A DNA stretch of 64,000 nucleotides, from contig CAVRXD010000006.1 of assembly GCA_963725065.1 (NCBI GenBank), positions 1 through 64,000 of the forward strand, read 5' to 3'. Position numbers and translations under genes: made by a program. This DNA comes from VAZQ01 sp963725065. Lineage in GTDB: Bacteria; Pseudomonadota; Alphaproteobacteria; Rhizobiales; Xanthobacteraceae. Under the pieces are notes generated by a model. The model was not told the DNA's origin and made no database searches. It saw only the letters and a list, made by a program, of their open reading frames with translations. Positions 8,907 to 16,982 of this stretch are shown here, piece after piece; the stretch's first letter is position 1, and each line of letters opens with the position of its first letter.

Positions 8907-8961
8907 CTAGTGCGGTTTGGATTCGAATTGCCGAAACGCGATCGCGGCTCAACCGCACTAG
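8907..8961. repeat. 11-bp inverted repeat flanking a 33-nt loop
   Basis: CTAGTGCGGTT at 8907-8917 is repeated in inverted orientation as AACCGCACTAG at 8951-8961. The loop contains GGATTCGAATT and CGCGATCGCG sub-palindromes. It lies in the ctrA-fliJ gap. It may be a REP-like element or an RNA hairpin; no coding signal is present. Confidence 0.75.
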
Positions 8962-9065
8962 CCGGCCAAATCGGCTTTTCCGGGATCGCGGGTGTCGGGG
9001 CTCGCTGATCGCGCCTCCATCGCCGCCGCGGGGGCCGCCTGGCAGCGGTAAGGAAGCCGCAACCA

Positions 9066-9095
9066 GTCTTGGATCAGGATGTCTTGGACAAGGAT
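9066..9095. repeat. 15-bp tandem duplication
   Basis: GTCTTGGATCAGGAT (9066-9080) is followed directly by GTCTTGGACAAGGAT (9081-9095), with 2 mismatches. It lies 160 bp before fliJ and is of the same style as the arrays at 3462 and 15224. Confidence 0.8.
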
Positions 9096-9252
9096 ATCAA
9101 CGCCTTGAACGGGACTACTGATGTGGAAACCGAAAACTAAACATTGTTCCGGCACACTGCGCGCCGGCTTGGGCCATTCCGCCCAAGGGGGACTGTCTGC
9201 GTCTTGACCGACGCAGTGTCGGTGCCGGGGGCGTCGGGGGGAGCACGGGTCG

Positions 9253-9666
9253 ATGAAGTCACGCGAGACACTCATTCGCCTGAAGAAGTTTCAGGTCGAC
9301 GAGAGGCGCCGCAAGGTCGCCCAGATCGAGGCCATGATCGCAGAGTTCGAGCGCATCAGCGGCGATCTCGATCGCGACATCAAGACTGAGCAGGACCGGA
9401 CCGGGATCCACGACCCCAACCATTTCGCGTATCCGACCTATGCCAAGGCGGCGATGCAGCGGCGGGAGAACCTCAAGCGCTCGGTGGACGACCTGAAGGT
9501 TCAGCTCGAGGATGCCAAGGCCGCGTTGGGTGAGGCCTTCGAAGAGATGAAGAAGGCCGAAATGCTCGATGAGCGTGACCAGATGCGGGAGCGCCTCGAG
9601 GAGGACGTGCCCGTACCGGCCGAGCTCGCGGCCGTCGGCTCCATGAGCAATCGCGCCCGGGCATAA
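9253..9666 (+). CDS. fliJ: Flagellar export protein FliJ
   Basis: 137 residues, nearly all helical coiled coil, starting MKSRETLIRLKKFQVDE. The size and the charged heptads match the alphaproteobacterial FliJ family, a soluble chaperone-like stalk that works with the FliI ATPase in flagellar type III export. In relatives it is next to fliI and ctrA. Here the expected fliI position is non-coding and no other flagellar gene is in the window. The ATG at 9253 follows a GGGGGAGCAC purine stretch. The family call is good; involvement in a working flagellum is not shown. Confidence 0.85.
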   Translation: MKSRETLIRLKKFQVDERRRKVAQIEAMIAEFERISGDLDRDIKTEQDRTGIHDPNHFAYPTYAKAAMQRRENLKRSVDDLKVQLEDAKAALGEAFEEMKKAEMLDERDQMRERLEEDVPVPAELAAVGSMSNRARA

Positions 9667-9694
9667 GGGGCGCACTCGGAGCGATCGGACCATA

Positions 9695-9717
9695 GAACCG
9701 CCGCCTCGCGGCGGTTC
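9695..9717 (+). terminator. Hairpin after fliJ, possible terminator
   Basis: A perfect 10-bp stem GAACCGCCGC / GCGGCGGTTC with a CTC loop sits 29 bp after the fliJ stop. No U-tract follows, so intrinsic termination is uncertain. Confidence 0.5.
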
Positions 9718-9892
9718 GCCTCTCGTCGCGCCCGGCGGAGTTCCAAACGATCTCGAGGGGCGTGAGCGGACCGCTGCTTGCGATTCTTGCCTCGACGACA
9801 GGCCGCATTGGCGGCCATAATCGCCGCCTAGGGTTTCCTTCAGGATCGCAGGCCCGCCGCAGGTTGTTGCTGAACGCGTTTTCCAGGAACTG

Positions 9893-10435
9893 ATGTCGAC
9901 GCCGGTTGAAATTACGTGGTTGCTCGCCGCCGTCACCAAGGGTGACCCGGTCGCGTTCGAGCGCCTTTATGGCGCGACCTGCGCCGAGCTGTATGGCGTG
10001 GTGCTGCGCATCGTGCGCCGCGAAGATCTTGCGGCCGATGTCATGGAGGACGCCTATCTGCAGATCTGGGGCAGCGCAGGGGAGTTCGATCCCGCGCAGT
10101 CGGCACCGCTTGCCTGGATGGTCGCGATCGCGCGCCGCCTGGCGATCGATGTCGCGCGGCGGCCGCTACCGCTGACAAGCGATGGCGAGCCGGAGGTCAT
10201 CGACGACAATGAAGGCCCCGGCACGGTGCCGCGGCACCAGCTCACCGATGACCTCAAACGTCTTCTGACCTGCATCGGGCGGCTCGAACCGGATCGGCAG
10301 CGCATGCTTTTGCTCGCCTACTACGGCGCTTTCAGCCGTGAGCAGCTTTCGACCAAGCTCGACATGCCTGTCCATCTGCTGCGGGCGTCGCTCCGCCGCA
10401 GCCTGGCCGAGATCGAGCAGTGTCTGGGCTCATGA
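9893..10435 (+). CDS. ECF-type RNA polymerase sigma factor
   Basis: 180 residues. Region 2 spans about 12-85 (FERLYGATCAELYGVVLRIV, the DVMEDAYLQIW -10 recognition helix, MVAIARRLAIDVAR) and region 4 about 115-170 (CIGRLEPDRQRMLLLAYYGAFSREQL). This is a SigK/ECF-like sigma paired with a RskA-like anti-sigma. The start ATG has AGGA five bases upstream. The stop codon overlaps the ATG of the next gene (ATGA), so translation is coupled. The target promoters are unknown; an autoregulated operon would be typical. Confidence 0.9.
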   Translation: MSTPVEITWLLAAVTKGDPVAFERLYGATCAELYGVVLRIVRREDLAADVMEDAYLQIWGSAGEFDPAQSAPLAWMVAIARRLAIDVARRPLPLTSDGEPEVIDDNEGPGTVPRHQLTDDLKRLLTCIGRLEPDRQRMLLLAYYGAFSREQLSTKLDMPVHLLRASLRRSLAEIEQCLGS

Positions 10436-11439
10436 GCGACGTCGCCCACACCGATGCACTCGCGGCCGAGTACGTGCTCGGCACGCTCGATTCTGACGAA
10501 CGCGAGCAGGCGCGCGCCTTGCTGCGCACGGACGCGGCATTCGCCGTCAAGGTGTCGCAGTGGGAGCGCCGGCTCGGCGAGCTCCACCTGATGGTGGAGC
10601 CGGTGGAGCCGGACGCCGGCATCTGGGCGCGCATCAAATCCAAGATGCCGGAAGCCCAGCAAAGATCGAATGTCCGCCTCCCGGAAGCGCATATCCCGGA
10701 GCCCGCGCCCGCGACTATACCGACCGAGGCGCCAAGTCTGGATGCCATCGAAGCCACCATATCGGAGACCGCCTTGGCACTGACGTCGGAGGCGGCGGCA
10801 GCACCTGCATGGGAACCGGCCGAAGCGTCTGCATCCGAGGCCGTCGGCGCGCCGACATCGGAGACGACCGAGCCGCCCGTATCGGACCCGGACGCGCTGA
10901 CATGGGACACGACCGAAGCGCCGGTGCTGGAGACGACCGCCGATGCGGCTCCGATATCGGTGCTGGAGTTGGCTCCGGCGGCGGATTTGGACGCCGCCGC
11001 GATGCCGGGTCCGGCGGAGAGCGTGTTGTCCGTTCCGGAGGCGACCGCGACGGCGATCTTGGACGTAACGCCCGCGCCCGCCTGGCACGCGACGCCAACT
11101 CCGGCAGCCGTCGCCGAGCCCGCGGCCGTTCCCCCGGTGGTGCCGCCGGCACCGCCCGCAGCGATCATCCCGACGCCGGAGGCGACGCGGAGGACGGACG
11201 AGACTGCGCGACAGGTCGTGGCCATACACCGGAGGCTTCGACGCTGGCGCGCATTTGCGATCCTGATGACGCTCGTGGTCGCGGCAGTGGCCGCACTTCT
11301 CGCGGCGTGGAAGTTTGCGCCCGAGCGTGTCCCGCCCGTCTTGCAGCCGTTTGAGTTGCTGCGGTACGTGGGCGTCACGCCGCGTGCGGGCGTTCCGTCG
11401 CGCCGGCCAGTGCCGCCGCCTTCTCATCTAGAAGAGTGA
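10432..11439 (+). CDS. RskA-like membrane anti-sigma factor with an expanded linker
   Basis: 335 residues. The N-terminal anti-sigma domain (about 1-80; AAEYVLGTLDSDEREQA, WERRLGELH) lacks the zinc HxxxCxxC motif, as in RskA-type proteins. Residues about 95-255 are Ala/Pro/Glu/Thr-rich low complexity built from loose units like TSETTEPPVS. One transmembrane helix lies near 270-290 (FAILMTLVVAAVAALLAAW), followed by a short tail of about 45 residues. A normal RskA has a folded periplasmic domain after the membrane helix; here that part is nearly missing and the cytoplasmic linker is very long. The start ATG overlaps the sigma-factor stop. Confidence 0.85.
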   Translation: MSDVAHTDALAAEYVLGTLDSDEREQARALLRTDAAFAVKVSQWERRLGELHLMVEPVEPDAGIWARIKSKMPEAQQRSNVRLPEAHIPEPAPATIPTEAPSLDAIEATISETALALTSEAAAAPAWEPAEASASEAVGAPTSETTEPPVSDPDALTWDTTEAPVLETTADAAPISVLELAPAADLDAAAMPGPAESVLSVPEATATAILDVTPAPAWHATPTPAAVAEPAAVPPVVPPAPPAAIIPTPEATRRTDETARQVVAIHRRLRRWRAFAILMTLVVAAVAALLAAWKFAPERVPPVLQPFELLRYVGVTPRAGVPSRRPVPPPSHLEE

Positions 11440-11552
11440 TGGCGGCTCCCTCGATCGCGCCGGATCGGAAATTTTTCCGACGCGTGGCCCGGCGGCAACA
11501 CATTGAAGGGAGGGGCGAGCGGCCGTCGGCGGCTTGATGTTCGCGTAAGCCA

Positions 11553-11581
11553 GAAAGAAAAAGCGCGCCCGAAGGGCGCGC
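11553..11581 (-). terminator. Terminator of the small membrane-peptide gene
   Basis: On the minus strand the stem GCGCGCCC-TTC-GGGCGCGC is followed by TTTTTCTTTC, 31 bp after the stop at 11613. It is a good intrinsic terminator. It also separates this gene from the convergent anti-sigma operon. Confidence 0.85.
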
Positions 11582-11612
11582 AAAGTACGGGGGTTGAGAA
11601 GACGTAAAACGG

Positions 11613-11819
11613 TCAGCGGATGGTGCGGTCCTCGCTCGTGGACGCGGTCATCGGCTTGCTGGCCTTGACGACGGTGACTTCGACCCGTCCGTCGCCGGCG
11701 CCATCGGTGACGCGAGCGGCAACACCGATGCCGGCGACCAGCGTCGCGCAGACCAACGCCATCGCGACCACCTTCAGGTGGGTCATGCGGTCGGCGCCGA
11801 GCATCGAGAAATTGTTCAT
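11613..11819 (-). CDS. Small single-pass membrane or secreted peptide
   Basis: 68 residues. After a short polar N-terminus, residues 12-35 are hydrophobic (THLKVVAMALVCATLVAGIGVAA), then a polar tail rich in Val, Lys and Thr follows. The GGAGGG five bases before ATG is one of the strongest ribosome sites in the window, and a proper terminator follows, so I consider it a real gene. It resembles small hypothetical proteins of Bradyrhizobium. The function is unknown. Confidence 0.75.
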   Translation of the reverse strand: MNNFSMLGADRMTHLKVVAMALVCATLVAGIGVAARVTDGAGDGRVEVTVVKASKPMTASTSEDRTIR

Positions 11820-12168
11820 ATCACCCTCCCCAGAGGTCCCGTGTTCATTGGTCGCGCCGGCCGGGAAAAAGGTTCATGGCGTCCGCCAGAAAAAAATGGG
11901 GTCGCGAAGGGGCTGGTTGGGCCAAGGAATTCACGAAAAAATTCCAGCAATCTCAGCGCGTTACATGGCTCTCAGTGCTGGCGGCGCCTCGCATCGCGAC
12001 TGACGCGCACAAGCCGGCCAACGAGCCGAAGGGAAACATAATAGAATCAGCTGGTTACGGGAAATCTTGGGGCCGTCCTCAGGGCCCGGGCGGGCACCGT
12101 TGCCCGGCCGCTCCATCGGCCTATGGATTGCAACGCGGTTAACCGCGCCTTAACAACGAGATCAACAG
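11820..12168. other. 349-bp divergent intergenic region
   Basis: It lies between the small membrane-peptide gene (minus) and the GST gene (plus). The only clear element is the CtrA-type box at 12139. A/T-rich stretches near 11890 and 11935 could be promoter parts, but I cannot assign them. Confidence 0.5.
12139..12154 (+). promoter_or_regulatory. Perfect CtrA-type box TTAA-N7-TTAAC
   Basis: TTAA at 12139-12142, seven bases (CCGCGCC), then TTAAC at 12150-12154. This matches the full CtrA consensus. The left half is centred in a 14-bp perfect palindrome CGCGGTTAACCGCG (12134-12147). The box ends 14 bp before the GST start codon, so it would overlap the promoter or leader. Binding is inferred. 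Confidence 0.6.
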
Positions 12169-12936
12169 ATGTCCTTCACGCTTTATAACGCGCCGCAGTC
12201 GACTTGCAGCCAGCGCGTGCGCTTCGTGCTCAACGCCAAGCAGCTTCCGTTCGACGAGAAGAAGCTCGACCTGCTCGCGGGCGACCAGCTCGAGCCCGGC
12301 TACCTCGCGCTCAATCCCAACGGCGTCGTGCCGACCCTCGACCACGACGGCGAGATCATCACCGACTCGTCCGTCATCATCGAATACCTCGACGAAATCG
12401 TGCCGGAGCCCCAAGGCTTCACGCCGGAGGCGCCGGTCGCGCGTGCGAAGATGCGCGCGCTCATGCGCTTCATTGACGAGATGCCGGCCGCGGCGGTGCG
12501 GGTGCCGACCTTCAACCTCGCTTTCCTGCCGCGCTTCGCGGCCATGAGTGAGGAGGAGTTTCTGGCCTTTGCGGACAGCAAGCCGCTGCGCAAGGAGTTC
12601 ATGCTCGCCATGGGGCGCAAGGGCTTTCCCGAACAGGAGATGAACGCGGCGCTCGAACGCATGCGGCGCACCTATGAGCGCATGGACGCGGAGATTGCCG
12701 CGACCGGCGGCCCGTGGCTGATGGGCAAGCACATCACGCTCGCCGACGTGGCCGTCATGCCGGCGCTGGTGCGCATGGCCGATCTCAGCCTCGACGCCAT
12801 GTGGAAGGAGATGCCGCGCATCGTGCGCTGGTACGACGAGATCCGCGCGCACCCCGCGTTCAAGCCGACATATTATTTCGGCTCGTTGCTGACCGAGCGC
12901 TTTGCGCATCTCAGGCCGAAGCCGGGTCAGGCGTAG
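12169..12936 (+). CDS. Glutathione S-transferase family protein
   Basis: 255 residues. The N-terminal thioredoxin-like domain (1-80) has the active-site region YNAPQSTCSQRVRF, the cis-Pro in GVVPTLDHDG and the glutathione-binding TDSSVIIEYLDE. The C-terminal helical domain (95-230) contains the capping-box region ITLADVAVMPAL. It is the typical bacterial GST/maleylacetoacetate isomerase-like fold with Ser or Cys (STCS) in the catalytic position. It is probably involved in detoxification or ring-cleavage product isomerisation. Downstream, convergent, is an extradiol dioxygenase, a combination often seen in aromatic degradation. Confidence 0.9.
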   Translation: MSFTLYNAPQSTCSQRVRFVLNAKQLPFDEKKLDLLAGDQLEPGYLALNPNGVVPTLDHDGEIITDSSVIIEYLDEIVPEPQGFTPEAPVARAKMRALMRFIDEMPAAAVRVPTFNLAFLPRFAAMSEEEFLAFADSKPLRKEFMLAMGRKGFPEQEMNAALERMRRTYERMDAEIAATGGPWLMGKHITLADVAVMPALVRMADLSLDAMWKEMPRIVRWYDEIRAHPAFKPTYYFGSLLTERFAHLRPKPGQA

Positions 12937-13022
12937 TTGGTCAGCGGTCGTCAACGATCGTCGAGGAGTTGACGCGCGGCAAACGCGCGGCATGTCATGG
13001 GCGAGCCGAAGGGGCGGATACC

Positions 13023-14045
13023 TTAGCTCACCACCGCCTCGGGCGTGCGCGCGGCGAGATATTTCTCCGCCGTCATCGGCTCACCTTCGACCGGCGGGCG
13101 CCTGATCTCGACGCCGGAGAAATTCGTCGCCTCCTCGACCCAGGTCCGCGGAGCCGGCAGCCCCCAAAGGTTCGAGTTCGCCTTCGGGCTGACTGGGCAG
13201 CGTACCGGCTCGTCGTCGATGTCGATGACCTGGATTCCCGGAAGCAGCAATTCGGTGCGGTGTCCGTCCGGATCGCGCACATAGAGATAATAGGAATGCT
13301 GATGCCCATGGCGGCCGGGACCATGCTCGATGCGATCGCCGAAGCCCAAATTGCCCGCGACGTCGCAGGCGCGGATCATGTCCTCGAGCGCCTCGATCAC
13401 GTAGCCGCCGTGATGGAAGCGCGGCCCCGACCGGGTCAGCAGCACGATGTCCCAGGGATTGTTCTTGCGGTGCAGGAACGTCCCCACCACGTGCTCGCTG
13501 CCTTCGATGCAGATGTAGTCGGAAATCCGGAAGCCGAGATCCATGTAGAACTTCGCGGCACCCAGCACGTCCGGCACCAGCACCTGATAGTGGTCCATCC
13601 GCAGCGCGCCGGCGCCGCGATGGGTGTAAATCTTGGTGTGCATGCGCGGGCGCGTCGGCATGGTCGCGCACAACTCGACCGGCGTGCCGGCCGGATCGGA
13701 AAAATGCAAGGTGCGGCCCTGATGCGGAACGTCGACGAAGGCCGCGGAGATGCCGGTGCGATCGAAGTGCGCTTTCGCCTTGCCCAGGTCCTCGTCGGTG
13801 AACACCCGAAAGCCGACGCGCTCGCACTGCGGCTGGCCGGTCGTTCGCTTGAGCGTGAGGCTGTGGTGACAGCGCTCCTCGACCCCGCGCAGCCAGATCG
13901 TGTTGGCATCCTCGTCGCTCACGATCAGGCCCATCACCTCGACGTAGAAGTCGCGGCTGGCGGCGAGGTCGCGCGCCGTGAACACGAGATGGCTGGCGCG
14001 CGTGATGTTGAACGGCGGATTGAAATTGGTCTGCGGAATGGTCAC
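13023..14045 (-). CDS. Extradiol ring-cleavage dioxygenase (VOC / HpaD-type)
   Basis: 340 residues with two VOC modules. The C-terminal module carries the Fe(II)/Mn(II) 2-His-1-carboxylate triad: H152 (MDHYQVLV), H211/H212 (FHHGGYVIEA) and E265 (HRTELLL). It is similar to homoprotocatechuate 2,3-dioxygenase and catechol 2,3-dioxygenase, which open catechols next to the diol. GTG at 14045 with GAGGAAG upstream is chosen. The Bug receptor lies 29 bp upstream on the same strand, so the two form a likely operon: receptor for an aromatic acid plus cleaving enzyme. The exact substrate is unknown. Confidence 0.88.
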   Translation of the reverse strand: MTIPQTNFNPPFNITRASHLVFTARDLAASRDFYVEVMGLIVSDEDANTIWLRGVEERCHHSLTLKRTTGQPQCERVGFRVFTDEDLGKAKAHFDRTGISAAFVDVPHQGRTLHFSDPAGTPVELCATMPTRPRMHTKIYTHRGAGALRMDHYQVLVPDVLGAAKFYMDLGFRISDYICIEGSEHVVGTFLHRKNNPWDIVLLTRSGPRFHHGGYVIEALEDMIRACDVAGNLGFGDRIEHGPGRHGHQHSYYLYVRDPDGHRTELLLPGIQVIDIDDEPVRCPVSPKANSNLWGLPAPRTWVEEATNFSGVEIRRPPVEGEPMTAEKYLAARTPEAVVS

Positions 14046-14074
14046 TGCGGCTTCCTCTTCGGCGACATGTTCGA

Positions 14075-15070
14075 TCAGGCCTTCACGCGCACGCCGGTTT
14101 CCTGCACCACGTCGCCCCACAACTTGAGCTCGCGATCGATCATGGCGCCGTAGGCCTCCGGCGACAGCGTTCCCGGTTCGTAGGATGCATCCAGCAGCTT
14201 CTCGCGGATCGGTCCGCTCGTGTTCATGCGCACCATTTCACGATTGAGCGCCTTGATCACGGCGGGCGAGGTGCCCGTGGGCGCCAAGAGCCCGTTGGCC
14301 ACGAACAGGTCGTCGAACCCGTCATAGCCGAGTTCCTTGAGCGTGGGGACGTCGGGTGCAGCGCTGGCGCGTTGCGCCCCCGTCACCGCGAGCGGGATCA
14401 CCTTGCCGGCATCCACCAGCCCGCGGGCATTGCCGACGGTGTCGAAGGTGAATTGCAAGGTGCCCGCGGCCGCCGCCAGCAATTGCTGGGTCGTCCCTTG
14501 ATAGGGGATGTGCACGGCATCGATCCCGGTGCGCTTCACCAGCAACTCAGTCACGAGGTGCCCCCCGGTTCCCACGCCCGGCGAGCCATAATTGAGCTCG
14601 TTTGGTCTCGCCTTGGCATAGGTGACGAGGTCCTTGAGCGTACGCACCGGGAGAGCCGGATTGACGACCAGGAGGAAGGGGAACGTAAACATGAGCGCGA
14701 TCGCGGCGTAATCCCGCTTTACGTTGACCGGCGAATTCGTCAGCACCAGCGGCGCCAGCACGATGTGGCTGTTGGAGGCGAGCAACAAGGTGTGGCCGTC
14801 GGGCGCCGCGCGCGCCACCGTCATGCTGCCGATCGCGCCGGAGCCGCCCGGCATATTCTCGAGCACGAAGCTCTGCCCGAAAGTGTCCTTGAGCTGCTCG
14901 GCGTAGAGCCGGAAGTTCTGGCCTGGGCCGCCGGTTCCGGTCGGCGAGATCACGCGCACGCTGCGCGCGGGCCAGCCGTCCAGGCCCGCCGGCGCTTGCC
15001 CCCGCGCGGGGGCGGCCAGGCCGGCGAGCCCGGCGGCAACAGCGCCGATGAATTGACGTCGCGTGGACAT
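14075..15070 (-). CDS. Bug-family tripartite-tricarboxylate-type solute receptor
   Basis: 331 residues. A signal sequence starts MSTRRQFIGAVAAGLAGLA (Tat-like RRxF), followed by the TctC/Bug fold with VRVISPTGTGGPGQNFRLYAEQL, ENMPGGSG, and the ligand-loop motif GTGGHLVTELLVKRTGID. It is periplasmic and binds an unknown carboxylate. GGAGG precedes the ATG at 15070. No TctA/TctB permease genes are nearby, so it is an orphan receptor. It is co-oriented with, and probably transcribed into, the extradiol dioxygenase. Confidence 0.9.
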   Translation of the reverse strand: MSTRRQFIGAVAAGLAGLAAPARGQAPAGLDGWPARSVRVISPTGTGGPGQNFRLYAEQLKDTFGQSFVLENMPGGSGAIGSMTVARAAPDGHTLLLASNSHIVLAPLVLTNSPVNVKRDYAAIALMFTFPFLLVVNPALPVRTLKDLVTYAKARPNELNYGSPGVGTGGHLVTELLVKRTGIDAVHIPYQGTTQQLLAAAAGTLQFTFDTVGNARGLVDAGKVIPLAVTGAQRASAAPDVPTLKELGYDGFDDLFVANGLLAPTGTSPAVIKALNREMVRMNTSGPIREKLLDASYEPGTLSPEAYGAMIDRELKLWGDVVQETGVRVKA

Positions 15071-15223
15071 CGGGCCTCCTCTCGCGTGGAGGACGAACGG
15101 CCGACGACAAGGGTCCTGATCGCCGTGCGAGCGCCGCGTCGTCCTCTGCGTTTCCTGTCGTTCGTGATCCGTCGGTGTAGTCCCAACGGTTGGCATCTTT
15201 GATCAGCACTAGCGCACGGGCGC

Positions 15224-15262
15224 AAGAACGTGCTTGAAGAACATGCTTCAAGAACATGCTTG
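15224..15262. repeat. Three 13-bp tandem repeats
   Basis: AAGAACGTGCTTG (15224), AAGAACATGCTTC (15237) and AAGAACATGCTTG (15250) run head to tail with one mismatch each. They lie in the divergent gap between the Bug receptor and the MetE-like gene, 51 bp before the latter's start. Confidence 0.88.
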
Positions 15263-15313
15263 ATGCTCAGAGTGGAGTCAAAGAGCCATCAAAGCCGTCC
15301 GGAGAATGTTTGC

Positions 15314-16345
15314 ATGACCCAGCACCTGCTGCCGACCACGGTCGTGGGCAGCTACCCACAGCCCGACTGGCTCATCGACCGCGCGATGCTCGCGACCATG
15401 GTGCCGCGCGTGCGCCTGCACGAGCTTTGGCGGGTCGCCGAACCTTACCTCGCGCAGGCGCAGGACGACGCCACGCTTCTGGCGATCCGCGACATGGAGC
15501 GCGCCGGCATCGACATCATTACCGACGGTGAGATGCGCCGGGAGAGTTATTCCAACCGCTTCGCCACCGCGCTCGAGGGCATCGACAACGAAACGCCGGC
15601 CACGATCACGAACCGGGCGGGACGTTCGGTCAAGGTGCCGCGCGTCGTCGCCAAAATCCGGCGCCGGCATGCGGTCGAGGTCGGTGACATGGCGTTCCTG
15701 CGGCGCAATACCGAGCACAAGGCAAAGATCACGCTGCCCGGCCCTTTCACCATGGCGCAGCAGGCCAAGAACGAATTCTACGCCGACGACGACGAGATGG
15801 TGATGGACCTCGCCGCCGCCGTGAACGAGGAGGCGCATGACCTCGTGGCCGCCGGCGCCGACGTCATCCAGCTCGACGAGCCCTGGGTCCGCAACGATCC
15901 CGAGGCGGCGAAGCGGATCGCGGTCAAGGCAATCGATCGCGCACTCCTGGGTCTGTCGGTGCCGACGATCGTGCACGTCTGCTTCGGCTACGCCGCCGTG
16001 GTCCATGCGGACAAGCCGAGCGGATATTCTTTCCTGCCGCAGCTCGCCGACAGCACGGCGGCGCAGATTTCGATCGAGGCCGCGCAGCCGAAGCTCGACC
16101 TCGGCATTCTCGCCGACCTCGCCGGCAAGACCGTCGTGCTCGGCGTCATCGACCTGGGCGACCAGACGGTCGAAACGCCCGAGCTGGTGGCGCGGCGGAT
16201 CGGCGACGCGTTGAAATACATTCCCGCCGAGCGGTTGGTTCCGGCGCCCGATTGCGGAATGAAATATCTCACGCGCGAGGTCGCGTTCGGCAAGCTGCAG
16301 GCGCTGAGCGCGGGGGCCGCGCTCGCGCGCCGACAGTTGTCGTAG
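15314..16345 (+). CDS. Cobalamin-independent methionine synthase-like protein (MetE C-terminal family)
   Basis: 343 residues corresponding to the catalytic C-terminal half of MetE only. The zinc ligands are expected in HVCFGY (about 218-220) and in DCGMKYL near the end, and the substrate loop is DGEMRRESYSNRF. Stand-alone MetE-like proteins transfer methyl groups to homocysteine or act on other thiols. The ATG at 15314 has GGAG 9 bases upstream. It is the second homocysteine-methylating candidate in the window (the other is at 6583). The donor substrate is unknown. Confidence 0.87.
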   Translation: MTQHLLPTTVVGSYPQPDWLIDRAMLATMVPRVRLHELWRVAEPYLAQAQDDATLLAIRDMERAGIDIITDGEMRRESYSNRFATALEGIDNETPATITNRAGRSVKVPRVVAKIRRRHAVEVGDMAFLRRNTEHKAKITLPGPFTMAQQAKNEFYADDDEMVMDLAAAVNEEAHDLVAAGADVIQLDEPWVRNDPEAAKRIAVKAIDRALLGLSVPTIVHVCFGYAAVVHADKPSGYSFLPQLADSTAAQISIEAAQPKLDLGILADLAGKTVVLGVIDLGDQTVETPELVARRIGDALKYIPAERLVPAPDCGMKYLTREVAFGKLQALSAGAALARRQLS

Positions 16346-16396
16346 ACAAAGGCGGGTGTGGTCCGGCGACCTCCCGCGGGCTTGCGGCGCCCAGCC

Positions 16397-16618
16397 TCAG
16401 GCTTCGTATTTGAACGAAAGCGACACGCGCGTGCGAAACGCGGCGACCTTGCCGTCTTCCACCCTCATGTCCATTTTCGTCACTTCGGCCACGCGCAGGT
16501 CGCGCAACGAACCGGCGGCCGTCTCGACCGCGCGGCGGCCCGCTTCTTCCCAAGATTTGTCGCTGACACCGACGACCTCGACGATCTTGTAGACCGTGTC
16601 CGCTTGCTTCTTCGCCAT
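16397..16618 (-). CDS. Dodecin (flavin-binding storage protein)
   Basis: 73 residues, the usual dodecin length, with the family pattern VYKIVEVVGVSDKSWEEA followed by the beta-strand segments LRVAEVTKMDMRVEDG and FRTRVSLSFKYE. Dodecins form 12-mers that bind FMN or riboflavin pairs and protect against free flavin. The ATG at 16618 has GGGAGG about 6 bases upstream. It is monocistronic and convergent with the MetE-like gene. Confidence 0.93.
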   Translation of the reverse strand: MAKKQADTVYKIVEVVGVSDKSWEEAGRRAVETAAGSLRDLRVAEVTKMDMRVEDGKVAAFRTRVSLSFKYEA

Positions 16619-16826
16619 GACATCCTCCCTGGTGCCCAGATTCCGAAGTTTGCAGACCCTCGCCGCGCCCTCTGATGTGAATTCCGGAATCAAGGGACGC
16701 CAGCGAAGTTCTGATTCCAATGCGAGACTTGATTTGAAGTTCGTGGCCGCGCTTGCGGCTGAAACGACAGGAGCTTCAAATCCGTCCGCACCTGGCCTCG
16801 GGTTGTGTGCGCGCTCGACCGGCGCC

Positions 16827-16849
16827 CGACGATGCTAGCAGCATCGTCG
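16827..16849. repeat. Perfect 10-bp hairpin
   Basis: CGACGATGCT-AGC-AGCATCGTCG forms a 10-bp stem with a three-base loop. No U-tract follows, so it is not an obvious terminator. Confidence 0.8.
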
Positions 16850-16982
16850 CCTGGAACCTACCGCCTCATCTCTTTGTGGCTGTTGCCCAGTCACGACCGC
16901 GACAGCGCGGTGGGCCCGCGCATCGCCTGGTACTCAGGAAGGATTTCTGCTCGTGCGATCGGCATGATCGCCGAAGGCCGCG

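Larger units (their letters stand above)
8435..9252. other. 818-bp ctrA-fliJ divergent intergenic region
   Basis: No open frame here looks like a protein. The stretch holds the regulatory region of ctrA, a TTAA half-site at 8539 and another near 8743, GANTC sites (8676, 8904, 8929) of the kind methylated by CcrM, a long inverted repeat (8907-8961) and a 15-bp tandem pair (9066-9095). I cannot place a confident -35/-10 pair. Confidence 0.6.

Noticed and set aside
8657..9275. Three small open frames in the ctrA-fliJ gap
   Set aside because: They have no ribosome site, no similarity and unusual composition; the region looks regulatory.
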